Positions 35,571-47,455 of a stretch of DNA of 64,000 nucleotides are shown in pieces. Source of the DNA: Melanocharis versteri (taxonomy: Eukaryota; Chordata; Aves; Passeriformes; Melanocharitidae); contig VZTG01006403.1 of assembly GCA_013397845.1 (NCBI GenBank), positions 434,001-498,000 on the forward strand, given 5' to 3'. Within the stretch, counting starts at the first letter, position 1, and each line of letters starts with the position of its first letter. The notes under the pieces were generated by a model. The model saw only the letters and a program-made list of their open reading frames with translations. It had not been told where the DNA came from and did no database searches. The position numbers and the translations under genes were made by a program.

Positions 35571-36270
35571 CTATGTGTTCTACAACTGATTTTTTTGTAT
35601 TTTTACAAGACTTATAAAGCCAACAGTGACTGGTTGCTAGTCACATATCCTACCTTAAGACACATACATGTGTAGTTTTCACCTGTATGCCTTAAACAAA
35701 ATGCTTTAAAATTTGATCTGTTATGCTACTAAAAATAAAATCTCTCTGAGGCCAAAGAATTAAAATTAGAGATACTTTTCCATAGGAAAGCTCAGCTTTG
35801 GCATCCAAATGTATCCAAAAGTGAAGAACTTCAGAGACTTTTTCATGTGCTTTCTGTATTTACATCTGCCTCTACTATACACACCTCATACTACGATGTG
35901 CTCTAGTGACAAACTCACTGGAACTCATTCTTTATTTAGGCTTTATGTTTTCACAGTCCTATTGCTACCAGAGACAAAACAAACAAACAAAAACCAAACC
36001 AAAACCCCAAACAAAACAAATCCACCCACTAATTCCATACAAATTAATTGCATCAAACACAATTTAGAGAGCTAACAAGTTTCATTTTTCCTAAAATAAG
36101 CAAAATGTCTTTGCCATTCTGTTTCAGTGTGGAAACATAGTACAGTATTACTCTACAGTTCTGTTTTCTGTGAAGATAGCTAGTGCTGCTTGACCAGAAT
36201 GATATTTGAATAGCCAAATTATTCCATATAAAACGCTTTAACCAAGACATTGGATTAACTTTGAAGTTGT
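35571..36270. other. Non-coding stretch with an A/C tract
   Basis: AT-rich sequence with the A/C tract at 35973-36028. No gene seen. Confidence 0.5.
35973..36028 (+). repeat. A/C low-complexity tract
   Basis: AAAC and AACAA units pass into AACCAAACCAAAACCCCAAA and then ACAAAACAAATCCACCC. The CCCCAAA word recurs in the other tracts of this class. Confidence 0.8.
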
Positions 36271-36340
36271 TCTGCTTTGAGCAGGGTCCTGGACCAGATG
36301 ACCTCAAGAGGTCCCTTCAAACCAAGCCTGTGATTCTGAA
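36271..36340 (+). mobile_element. CR1 LINE, 3' tail fragment
   Basis: The sequence CCTGGACCAGATGACCTCAA then GAGGTCCCTTCAAACC and TGTGATTCTGAA is the sense-strand 3' end of avian CR1. The last coding/UTR words are ggaccagatgacctc and aggtcccttccaacc, followed by the ATTCT-type tail. About 70 bp is retained. Confidence 0.92.
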
Positions 36341-38214
36341 GGTTGTGGACTAAAACCTTGATTTGGGGCTTGAATCTGAAGCACCTTTTGTTTTTGTCCA
36401 GTTACTGATGTTCTGTGCTGTTCTAAGGACATTGTGAGAGCCAAGAATGGGTCAGGACTTTTGTGAGATATAATTCCTTTCTGTTTGCCTTCCCTTCTGC
36501 CTGCTGCATTGTGGAAGTGATGGAAGGAAGCTCATCATTTTGGAAGTCTGGAACATGAAATAATACTGCTGTTTGGATTTTAATTTGTGGTTTTGTGCCT
36601 TGTATTTAATGATGTTTATTCTCACATTTACCTTTATGGTTCTGAGAAGGACCACTATCCTTGGCTGTGCACACACTGCTACAAATGCACGTGCACTTCA
36701 CATTCCTGCAAAGTGTATACCACTACAGTTTGGGGTGTATTTTCTTAAAGCTGAGAACAGTTCTATTTTTTTTTATTTTTTTTTTTCTGAGAAAGGGTAC
36801 AAGATGACCGGTCAGAAATTTGTGCCATTGCGCATAGGAGGCAGTTTGGGAATTTACAGTAATTCTTTAGCAAACTCGTTCTTTTTGAACACGTGCGCTC
36901 ATACATATTGTCCTCTTTCTGAGTTGTTTAACACGTCATCTAGAAAATGCTAGACAAAGCAAGATGTATACAGCTTCTGTGAAAATAACTGCATCAGTGT
37001 GTTCAGCATCAGCAGGTATATCCAAAAATAATTTAAGAAAACAGACTTGGAAGACCTTTGCTACATGTGAGTTGTCCAGACCCTTTTCTGTTCTCTTAGC
37101 TGTGAGTGGGCGAAGGGCCGTTTGCTGGAGATCGTTCTTCATCCTGTTTTGCCTCATTTCCCATTCAGATATACAGAGCTTTCTGCCCCTACTGAAAGGG
37201 AGCAAGGTCAAATCATGCAGTGAGTAAAAGCTTCAAAAAGGTTGGTACTGGCTGAACCCTCCTCCTTAAAAGAGACTGGAAGTGTTACCAGTGTGAAACA
37301 GAATCCAACACAGAGCGTGTGTTAAATAGACTGATAATTTCACTGAAGTGTATTCTTTAAGCCTTGCATAAGACCTCTTGACTGAACCTTAAGAACATCA
37401 TAAGCTGCTGTTCTGATTTGGAGCTACAAATAATAAAACCACCTAAAATATATCTTAATTACGTGTTCTTTAGCAGCGGTTTAGTTTCAGCACGGCAAGC
37501 ATACTGGTTTGCCAGCTTTGTAGGTTTAATTGAGCACCATAACATCCCGAATGATACAATTAAAATCTTCTACTATTCAGATGCTTCTGTTTATAAACCT
37601 ATGAACTTTATACTAAGCAGAGTTAAGTAAATTATATTTGATTACCTCAAGTAATTGAAGTTATAGAATTAGCATAATTGGGATGAATTCAGCAGAAAGA
37701 CATGATTCAGCTATTCCCATGGTCCTCTATGACTGTAAAGATGTTGCTTCCAACCTCCACAGTATACTACACAGCGAGTTTGGAACCAGGAAAACAGATC
37801 TTTTTCAAAAGAGCGATATGAGACGTATGTGTAGAGCTTCTCTTAAAATATAACAGGATGCTAGCAGATTATCTTCATTCTCTTATGCATAAAAAAAAAA
37901 AAATCAGATGAGATTCATTATGTTACATCTATTTATTAAACTGGACATTTTTTAAGGAATAGAGTCCATTTCAATCATTGCGAAAGTACTTCTTTGACAA
38001 TGCATCCACTGAGGTCTCATGTATATTTTTGCATATGGAAAGCTTATTAGAGAGTTCTAAATTTATATGTGTGTCCGTATATATAACTTCTCTCTGTGTA
38101 TATACATATGAAGAATATTTTTGTCTGTAGCTATGTTTATAAGTATATACACATATTATGTATCTATATATATGTACATATATATAAATAAAATATTTAG
38201 GAGCACTTCAGCCT
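36341..38214. other. Non-coding stretch, T-rich and TA-rich tracts
   Basis: T-rich run at 36765-36786, 13-base A run near 37891-37903, and an imperfect TA/TG tract at 38065-38190. The 126-codon frame at 36573-36953 reads through the T tract and is not credible. Confidence 0.5.
38065..38190. repeat. Imperfect TA/TATG-rich tract
   Basis: Repeated TATATA, TATACATATG and GTATATACACATAT words, densest at 38143-38187 (TATATATATG and ATATATATAAATA). Confidence 0.7.
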
Positions 38215-38560
38215 AATACATTTTATTACAGGTCCAGCAAGTCTAAATCATGCAAACATCATCACACATGCCTTCAGTTGAGTTTGCTGCAGAATAGCAA
38301 TGAACCACAGCTGTCTCTGCAAATAGCTGTAATTATGAGCCATACAAATAAATAGTGACCTGTCTCTAAACTGTCTTTGGTAACTCTTCCGACTGACTTA
38401 GTGTTAGCATCTTTTACCAATGTATGTATTGTAATTTATAGCACAGCCTAAAGGTGACACAGCTTAGGCTTTTTAAAATTGTATGTTTTAGTACCCTGAA
38501 GTAGCCCAATACAGTTAAATCTTTGTTCCTTACAGAATGCAAGCATGTGTACAGTATATA
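38215..38560. promoter_or_regulatory. Candidate conserved non-coding segment
   Basis: Long complex unique sequence with CAAATAGCTGTAATTATGAG (TAATTA at 38330-38335), ATCATGCAAACATCATCAC and GTATTGTAATTTATAGCAC. No open frame of 60 codons. Inferred from texture. Confidence 0.35.
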
Positions 38561-40423
38561 TTTATCTGGTCTGGAATAAGCATTAATCTTTAATTACTGA
38601 ATAAACATATTAAACAGGTGTGGAATAACTGAACTTTCAACTGTGCAATGTTTATTCACTAGCACGGTGGATACCTTGGGTCTGCAGTTTGGAGGTTTCA
38701 CCTTGACGTGCCATGGGTTGAGTGAAGGAGGGAAGGCTGGGAGGGTGGGCACACAAATGCCCCAAATCCCACATAAATCAGAAATTTCGAGTTATAAATT
38801 ATGCACCATCATAACATCCCGCTAGCACCGTTGGCGAGCCAGGGCTGGAGCATGGGGTAGTTTATAGCGGAAAAATGGCTTTTCAATGGATAGCACACCC
38901 TCGGACTCCTTCTCCTCCTAGGCTATGTGTGCTGGGCTTGTGGTGTGAGGAGATATAAAGCAGCATTTTTCTAGCTGCCTGGTGAAACAATGAGGGCTCT
39001 GTTAGCAGGAGCCCAAACTTCTGTAGTCCCTGCCTCACAAGGTTGGAATGACTGCTTAAACCCAGGTTCAAAGCCCTTGGCCTCCAAGTGCTTTAATTTA
39101 GCACTATTTTTGCTGCTCTAGCCTCTGTTTTTTCTGCTTAAACCATCTAAGGTCTCCTTGTTTTGCAGGGAACTAAGCAGCTCCTTTTTATAATTAGATT
39201 AAAGATAATCAAATGAAGACTTGGATATTTTTTAATGTCATTTAATCTAGTTCTTTTTTTTTAACTTTTGCAAAATAACTTTTTATCACCATTGCTTACC
39301 TTCTTGTAAATTTACACCTCTTTTTTTTTTTTTAAGCTCCACTGTGTTTCAAGCTTCTGGTTTTCTAGTTTAAAAAAAAAATATCGTTTGACAGGTATTT
39401 CTCAGCATTTTTATTTGATGCCATAAAATAAACCTTTACCAGGTGTTTTTAGGTATGATTCACAACACTTTCATTCATTCATTCACTGTCAGTTTTCCCA
39501 AAGCTGACTGGCATGAAAATAAAAGAGAATGCAAAAAGAAGCATGCAAAAAGTGCAAAAAGGATACGAATGAAGTGGGGAAAAAAACACATATGGAGTTA
39601 GCAGGGTAAGAAGCAGCACAGAACTGCACCTAAAACAGGGCTGTGCATTAATAAAAGTAACAAGTAAGTGCTGATGCGATTTACTTCAAGTTTTAAAACG
39701 TGAAAAAACAGTCCTAAATGTAGGCATTATTCAAATAATAATCACTCAAAAGTTTGTTAAAACCACAGCTTAGTATGAAAGCTGCAAAAAAACGTGTAAC
39801 AGCTGACGTCAAGTTTCTGAAAGAAAAATTGTTTCAAACTTAACTTTCCCATTCCTTCATATTGCACAATCAATACGAACATATTGGAAACAGGGGAAAA
39901 AAAATCTGACCTTGTACCTAGGATCAAACTACATTTATGGTAAAACCCAAAGAAATTGTACATGAACAACCGTATTTAAAACAAAGGGGAGGGAGGGTGA
40001 AAGATCATCTGAATTTACAGTGTATAAAATATCTCTGTGTCCTTTGTCCGGTCAAAAAGCCACATGCTAGAAAAGGCATCAGGAGATCCACTGCCTGGGT
40101 CTTGACAGGAATCTGCTTTACAGACATCACAGAAGAGGCCGAGGTGGAGATCAAATTTCCAATCTGTTAGATTAGTGAGTGTCTAAGGAATACTGGGGCT
40201 GATAAGTTTTTTTCTTGTTTTAAAGATGGTGCTAAAAGTCCCAAGGTTTGCCCTTCTCCTTTTTTCTTAGTAAGATCATCACCAATTTTTGGTTCTGTTT
40301 CTTGACTTCCACTCTTTTGAGTAAATCTTGGATGATTATGATTGTGTAATGCGCCGTGATATTTAGTTGTTTTAGATTCCATTTTTTCTTTTTTTCTGGC
40401 CTTGTGTGTTGTTAAAATGATTG
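38561..40423. other. Non-coding stretch
   Basis: Contains a 13-base T run at 39321-39333 and a small hairpin AGTGCT/AGCACT near 39088-39106. No gene recognised. Confidence 0.5.
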
Positions 40424-40490
40424 AAATCGTAGAATATCTCAGATCTGAAGGGACTCATAAGGATGATTGGGTCCAACTCCCTTGAGCTTT
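40424..40490 (-). mobile_element. CR1 LINE, 3' tail fragment
   Basis: AATCGTAGAATATCTCAG then GAAGGGACTCATAAGGATGA and GGGTCCAACTCCC reads as the reverse complement of a CR1 3' end. The expected form is atcgtagaatatctcaggttggaagggacccataaggatcatcgagtccaactcc. Similarity fades after about 40490. Confidence 0.88.
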
Positions 40491-40860
40491 TAGAAGCATA
40501 GCCCTGGGATGTACTAGATGATATAAAAATAGGATACTGAAGAGTTGAAGCCTCCATTATTCTGTGCTCACAGGAGTGGGCCCTGTAAATTCGGTCGGAC
40601 TGTGGGTGAATGCGCTTGATGGAGATTTGCAGGGCCATATCTTGCAATTCTCTATTATTTATTCTAAGTGCATCACAGAATATTGAGCTTATTGTTTGTA
40701 ATACAACACTGGATATGTTTTCCTTTCTTGCTTCAAAGCCGTGTTAATTTTTTTCACACAAGGCACCTAGTACTAAGTTTCATGGGCATGAAATGTGCAT
40801 GAAAATTTATGGATGCACATGTGTCTCTTGACCATGGTCATGATTTCTTGAGGCTCTCTG

Positions 40861-40898
40861 TAGCTGTTAAAAATAAATATAGCTGTTAAAAAAGAAAT
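40861..40898 (+). repeat. Two-copy tandem repeat (19-bp period)
   Basis: TAGCTGTTAAAAA opens both halves (40861 and 40880); the 3' parts differ at a few A/T positions. Confidence 0.75.
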
Positions 40899-43800
40899 TT
40901 ATATGATTCCCAGCACAAGTAGGTATACTATAATCCATGTTTAATTTTATTTATAACTTAGAAAAAAATATTCTGAATATGTGTTATAGTCATCAACACT
41001 TACTTGCTCATTCCTAAATTATTTTCTAATATTAATTTCAAATAAACCTATCTTTAAAATACACAAGTAAGGACAAAGCTTGTTCACTGTGGTGATATGA
41101 TTTCATTTTTGCCTTTTGAGTTCCAGGTGGACCGTATCCTTCTTACAAGATTTGGTTATTACAAATGGATTTTTTTTAGTCATTATTACTGTTTTAAAAG
41201 CTCTGAAAGGCTTGTTGTTTTTTTTCTTTTGAAGACTCATTAAAATGTTAGACTCCTCCAAATATGGCTTAATTCAGATGTTTTTTTCTGACTAGCATTT
41301 TGTAACAAAAAAATTTGGAAGAGTCATGGCAACATTTGTTCTGTGCTTTCAGACCTAAATATAACTCCTTGAAAACAAAAAAGCCTGCAATGATGATCTG
41401 AAATATCTGGTTGCAAAACCAGTTATCACAGTCTGCTCCTTTGAAATTAATAAAAGGTAAACTGTATTTTGACCAGTAATTTCATAATTAACATGCCAAT
41501 TGAAAGATATGAACAGATGTTCAAGATGTTTTCCCATCATGGAAGTCATTGGTGTAACTGGAGGTTGCAGTCACAGTTCCTATTGCCGAGGAGCCTGTTA
41601 GATTTTAATAGTGGACATGTGTGCTTAAGATAGTGTGTTCTATACTGATAAATGTACTCCAAAAAAAATGGGAGTGGAAAATGAGCAGTTATTAGAATTA
41701 GGGGGAAAAAAAAGATATTATTTCTCTGAATTATTCTGAAAGAAACATGGTGGAAAGGCTTGGATGCTGGGAATAGAGGTGTACACTGGGAAGTGGAATA
41801 CAGTTTTTTAGCCCATAAAACTACTGTGTATATTTTCAAGTAAAAGTAACGGCAATTCAGATGTATCTTAACATATTCTAAAATTCCAGAAAACTTATAC
41901 AACTGTGTCTTGAGGGAAAAATAAACTGAATGTTATCTTAAAAAAATTGTTAAAGTATTCCTGATTTCTGAGATCACAAGGAATCTTCAGCCAGCTGGAG
42001 CCTTCAGGTTATACAATGATTCTAAATAGAAATATAGATGACTAATGAAATAAATAGTTGTCTTCCTCTTAATTTTTCATTTATAGGGCCAACAGTTCTT
42101 ACATTTCCTGAGGCACTCTGCATATATTATTGAGGTAGTATGTTAAAATGATCTCGCCTCATTTATCCTCCCCCACAAAATAGTTGAGATGTAACTTTCC
42201 AAAGAAAACATCTGAAACATTTAATTTTACCTGTCACTTTTTTTTCATTTTCCCTGTTAAGAGTAAAACATTGGGCTGTACATTTTTAACAGCGGGTTTT
42301 CATGTGAAGGTTAGAATAAACAAAAGTATGATTTAACATTCAGAGACCAGAAAATGACTAATGGGCAACTCTAATTCATTTTCCAGGTCGTAGGTAGGCA
42401 TAGTTGAAAGCTATAAAGGTAACAAAGGTTATCAAGACCTAAAGATAAGAATTAGAAGTTGTTAAGTTTAGTGTCTAAAATTGGAGTTTCCTCATTTTTC
42501 TTTCTACTATGTGAAGTAGTAATTCCTTGGATCTACACTCTTCGCATTGCCAAGTTAATACTACACTGTGATTTATCTAATTCAAAGAATAGATATTTAT
42601 TTTATTTAACTGGGTTCATCTAGGTGCATTTTATTTTGTTATCCATCTAGATACTGTGCATACATGCTTGCGTTGTTTTGCAGAACTCTGAGTATCTTCT
42701 CTGTCACCTTGATGAATTTTATTTCTTGCAGGTGGTATTGGTTTAGATGTTTTGTACTAGTTTCTCTAGCAAAGTCTTCTCTGCTCAAGTGCTTTCAAAT
42801 CACAGGTAATGATCTATGGCTTAATATTATTGTCTACAACAGTCATTGTGTTTCTGCTATAGGCAAATGCTAATCTATCAAAATCTGTCCAACTCAGCTT
42901 TTCTGTTAGAAACATTCACATTAGACATGAGCCCTCAACAGATTAACTTTTCAAATGTTACATGAGCAGAAGTAGTGATTGAACTCTGCTACTCACACAG
43001 TAAGTTACTAAGTCCCATGAGAAACTGGTGTAGGTATTTTAAATTAAAAGCTATTATAACTAACTGGAGAAAAATGCTCTTGGATCAAGTTTTTGGAACT
43101 GTTAATTCCTTAATAAATGCAACTGCACATATCATGCTTCTTCTGTACAAATATTAAAAAATACTTAAGATAGAACATTTTGGTTGTTATTTGGTTGTAA
43201 CTAGGTTCAAGCTGAACAAATTAGACTCAGTGTTTGTCTGATTTCACAGATATCGGCGATTAAGCTTTAAGGAGTGCTATGCGTGTCTAAAGTCTATAGT
43301 GAAATTGTTTGGTATATCTCTTCCCATTACTTTTTGCTTATATTTGTTATATACAATAAAAGTATATACAATATATACTAAGAATTTTCTTTCTCTAACA
43401 CAATTAAGTCATACCAATAATATTACATTAGCTTGACCTTGTTTAATGAAAGGATCATCATTTCAGACATCAGATGGAACACTTGGAACTGGTTTGACTT
43501 ATAGAGGAATGTTCTGTAGGATTGCCACTCCTTTCTTCGTCACTATCTTCCTCCTCATCAGTGAAGTCCTGATCCAGCTCCTGCTGAAATCAGTTGGAAA
43601 TTGTCTGCTGTGTACAGAAAATTTTCTGCTGCATCTTGTCTAGGGTTAAATACTTTTATTGTTTGCAAATGTAATGACATTTTTTTATCCTCTGTAGAGA
43701 AATTCTGCCTCTAGGAAGAGGTAGGCAGAGGAAGATACTTTTAAAAAATACTCTATGCTTCACTCTGTTCACACACCTGCAAGCATATGGCAAAAGGAGC

Positions 43801-44629
43801 CTGTCCCATGTCTGGCTGAGCATAGGGAACACATCTTCTGCAAAACAGATCTCTTATGCTGGAGTCTTGGTGCATTCCTGCCCTCTATGCTCACTTGTCT
43901 ATTTCGTGTAGGTTGGATTTCAGGGTTACTTTTATTGCGGAGAAGGCAGGATCCATCTCCCCCCAGGAACTGCGCAGGTCCTCGCCAAGATCTCCCTTTG
44001 TCGTTCCACCTCAGCAGTGACATGCAGGGGCAGCCTAACACCAGAGAGACAGGCAAGAGCACAGCATCTAACCAAAACCAGCCTGGGCTATTCATCACTG
44101 GCTATTACATTCAGTACTACCACAGTGAGACAATTTATTTGTTATGCATTGGAAAAATGGAAAAAATCCCCGTTACTTACTAAAGGACCTTGTAACTTTC
44201 TTCTGCACACTGCTTTTCACACTCAGCCTGAGTAAGCTGGGGTATAGCCAGTGAAATCCCCAAATTATAACAAGTTGCAACATGCATGAGCTATTTACAA
44301 CATGTAAGAAATTTCCATAAATTACTTTTTTTTTTATTAGCTACTGGTTAAGCACAGAGTTCTCACACACTCGTATGCCTGCACAGAAGCACTCAACAGG
44401 GATTTCACTGGCTTGGCAGTATTGCCCTTCTTGCTTAAATTTTGTCCAATGTCTTCTAATCCTAATTTGATTTCTAATCATTGTGAAGTTCAAACAGTTG
44501 CAAAAGACAGGATGTTTTTTATTTGAGAAAAAATTTGCATCATAAAATTAAACGAGTTATTTTTGGCTTTGCAAACTTTATAGACTGGGTTAATTGTTTG
44601 GCCTTCTTTCATAGTTGTTTATACTCCAT

Positions 44630-44667
44630 ATCGATCTCCTTCCTCCAGATCAATCTCCTTCCTCTAC
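44630..44667 (+). repeat. Two-copy tandem repeat (19-bp period)
   Basis: ATCGATCTCCTTCCTCCAG at 44630-44648 is followed directly by ATCAATCTCCTTCCTCTAC at 44649-44667, with three differences. Confidence 0.9.
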
Positions 44668-45560
44668 ACATCACAGAGGTAACTTTCAATCCATGTATAG
44701 TACAGTAACGGTATAATGTTAGAAGTAGAGCCAATAATCTCCTTAGAGGGAACTGTAAGTCCTCAGCTTCGTGCTTTGCCTGAGTCTGGGCTCCTTAAGC
44801 TCCTGCTCCAGTGACCTCAATGCCTGCTTGTGGATTCAGATTTTCTGTGAGAGACATAGTCTCGTTATAGGGTGGCTGAATATGTGCCTGTTCTCATCCT
44901 TCACTCTTGGTTTCTAGTTTGAGACAAACAGGATTTGCATAATTTTTTTTGTGTTGTATATGAGTTCTGCTTTTAATTCCTGAAAATGATGACTACAGTT
45001 TGGGATAGCTCTATCTTTCCTTCTAGGAGGTGCTTTAAATCTAGTTTAATGGACTGGCATATGTGTTTTCAGCTCTCAAAATGTGCAATTATCCCATTAG
45101 AACTCCACCAGAATCAAGGCTAGTCAGAGAGTAACAATTTCATTTTAAGGGAGGGGAGAGGAGCTTTGGGACTTGTGTTCATTTTGATGCTGAACTCTTT
45201 CTCACACCCACTAGAAATTCCATCCTGAATGTTTTCACTGAAACAGATACATTTCCATGAAATATTGCTCTTTAAAAGAAAAGGTATTCTAAAGCAAATA
45301 AGTTTTTTCTATCTGTAGACTTTTATTAAGCAATGACTCTAGGCAGAAAATGGTTTCTGGACCATAGGAATACATTTTTGTATGACTACAGCACTGAAAA
45401 GTGCAAGAGAGGAACAATGTAAGTAGGAAATCAGCTTTGCTAATGATGCTGATTCAGTTTTAACCCAGACCAAATGAAGATGGTCAGTATTCCCAAAAGC
45501 CTCTCTGTGTAATACCTGAGGTCTGTGGTACGTTTCTTGCTATGTAAGCTTTGTTACCCC

Positions 45561-45562
<2 letters not shown>

Positions 45563-45591
<29 letters not shown>

Positions 45592-45592
45592 A
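45563..45592 (+). repeat. (AAAT)n microsatellite
   Basis: About seven AAAT units, nearly perfect. Confidence 0.95.
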
Positions 45593-46519
45593 CTAAATAC
45601 TTCACAGAGCCAATCATGGAATAGTTATAATGTAAAGAAACAACACACTGAACTTTGAGGTTACAAGCAGCCCTGAGCTAAACTGTTAATTCACTGTTAA
45701 TGCTGATGCAAATGTTGCCCTCCTTATTTACCTGTAAACTGCTTATCAAGTCAGTGCACATCTGAGAAGAACCTTCTTTGTGCTAGTGGCCCTCGGCTAA
45801 TCTGATTGAAAGCCTGATCCTACCTCAAGGCCAGGCACTGAACATTATGGTGGTTGTTCCTACCGCTTGTTTTCACATAGGCAGACTTGGAATAGTTGCA
45901 TTTATTTCATCATTCCTTCATCTGATGTCATCCCACAACAGTGTTTACTTAGTGACAGGATGCCTTGTTGTGACTTAATGTTGCCCTCTCCTTCACTTCT
46001 CTGCCAACAGCATGCTGAGGATTTGGTCACCAACAGGACAGGGCAGATGAATGATCTTGTACATGAAACACACAGAATTACTTTTTAATGAACATGTGTA
46101 TCTTGTGGGAAGATTTTTAAAGACTTCTAATCAAATCAAGTTAAAGCACTAACAGTATATTTAAACTTGTTGAATTTAAAAAAAATCTGGTTTTAATCAC
46201 GGTTCTTCTTGAATAAGACAGCTTATCTCTTTACAATGAAAAATGGGTCTACTATAATGTAGCAAAATAAATTTTCTCCTGTGCTTTAACTGAAGTGCAG
46301 AAGTTGACCAATGATTTTAAAAGCATCTCTTTTGAGCCTAGCTAGAAGCTGGTTGGCTACATTTATCTAGGTGTCTTGAGAGCTTTGAAAATGCATGAAT
46401 TTTGTGGGGAAAAAAAAAAGGAACAATAATTATATTTTTATTTAGTGGTCAAAAGTAATACGAATTTTCAAACCATACTGAGGAGAGCATTTTCCCCTTG
46501 CTGCACTGCTGATAGCAGT
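45593..46519. other. Non-coding stretch
   Basis: Complex sequence near 45660-45860 includes a doubled ACTGTTAAT word (near 45680 and 45692). No gene recognised. Confidence 0.45.
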
Positions 46520-46870
46520 TATCTTTCTAATTTGCATTCAGTCTGCTGTTTTACTGAGTCTGTTTTCCTTAAAGTCATTTCAGCCTGACACAGTTTTTCC
46601 TTATTGCTCTGACCACGTGGATTTATTTTTTTTTTTTTATTATCCAGCCCGAAATCCATTTTTAAGTAATTCTTTCATTGATGGCCATTTATCCTAGCTG
46701 AGGCTTCAAGAGAAGCCAGTAAAGCCTAAAATAGCCTTAAAGGGTTTGTGATGCTAAGTTTGGCGATGCAGTATCGATATCCACTTGGCGATTTCCTAGG
46801 TGAGGTCTGTGTCTGGATGTCAGAATGGATCATGTGAAGCTATGTCGGTCAATTAATCACTGCCAATGAG
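46520..46870. promoter_or_regulatory. Candidate conserved non-coding element
   Basis: One of the most information-rich non-coding pieces by eye. It has CTAATTTGCATTCAG (octamer-like), GACCACGTGG (E-box CACGTG near 46615) and AGTAATTCTTTCATTGATGG. GGCGATGCAGTATCGATATC and CACTTGGCGATTTCC follow, with a repeated GGCGAT word, then GGTCAATTAATCACTGCC at the right end. Only a T/A-rich run near 46626-46643 is low-complexity. No coding frame spans it. Confidence 0.4.
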
Positions 46871-47419
46871 CCATGGCGTGCCAAAGCTCCTTCTCATAAC
46901 GGCCTCCTTGTTAACTTCACAAAACTCAAATCCACAAGCCAGACCTCCTCTTTTAAGACCTCCAATGCAGGCTACAGAAGCGTTTGCAGGAAAATACATT
47001 TACTGCAAGAAAGAAATGTTGCAGGCTTATAGGGTTGATCTATCAAAAGGAAAAAAAAAATAAAAAACCAGGAAAAATGTGGGGTTTAACTTGATAACTA
47101 GTTTTGCGGAATTGTTTATGCTGGATGATTCCAGGGAAAGACTTTTAATGTGAATATAAAATAAATCCACATTAAGCAGTACATTTAGCATAATTCAAAA
47201 TTAGTTGAAATCTGACCTTTATGTTTCATAGCAATGACTGCTCTAAGGGAAAAGGTGTCATTCATGTTTAGTACTTCTCCTGCCTTATCTGTTCCTTCAT
47301 CCTGACCTTACCAGATGCAAAAATGTGGGGTAAGAGAGGTAGGGAAAGTCAGAACTGAATAGTAGCCTGAGTGACTACTGAAATAAATTAAATTCCTGTG
47401 ACAAGTAAATCATTGTTGT
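46871..47419. other. Non-coding stretch
   Basis: AT-rich; small inverted repeat AATGTG/CACATT near 47148-47174. No gene seen. Confidence 0.5.
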
Positions 47420-47455
47420 GGGGGAATGGGGGGGAAGGGTGTGAAGGGGGAAGGG
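47420..47455 (+). other. Strong potential G-quadruplex motif
   Basis: Five G-runs (5, 7, 3, 5 and 3 G) with loops AAT, AA, TGTGAA and AA on the plus strand. It is the longest G-run cluster noticed in the window and sits in otherwise AT-rich DNA. Confidence 0.75.

Larger units (their letters stand above)
40491..45560. other. AT-rich non-coding stretch
   Basis: No gene called. The longest frame (43755-44183, plus, 142 codons, true ATG) is overlapped by a 109-codon frame on the other strand and matches nothing recognised. Small features: 12-bp palindrome TGACCATGGTCA at 40829-40840, two-copy repeats at 40861-40898 and 44630-44667, and a 15-bp-period TATATACAATA repeat at 43348-43373. Confidence 0.5.

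Noticed and set aside
41421..41435. CAGTTATCACAGT similar to the miR-101 5p strand
   Set aside because: No matching TACAGTACTGTGATAACTG arm lies within hairpin distance.
42131..42140. TGAGGTAGTA, the let-7 seed region
   Set aside because: The flanks do not fold into a let-7 type precursor and no complementary star arm is present. The same 10-mer occurs at 21875-21884 with equally unsuitable flanks.
43755..44183. 142-codon plus-strand ATG frame
   Set aside because: Overlaps a 109-codon frame on the opposite strand and a plus-strand frame; no recognisable domain; fits a locally stop-poor patch.
45563..45592. Short regular repeats considered as CRISPR-like
   Set aside because: They are simple tetranucleotide units with no spacers, in a eukaryotic sequence; no other spaced direct repeats were found.
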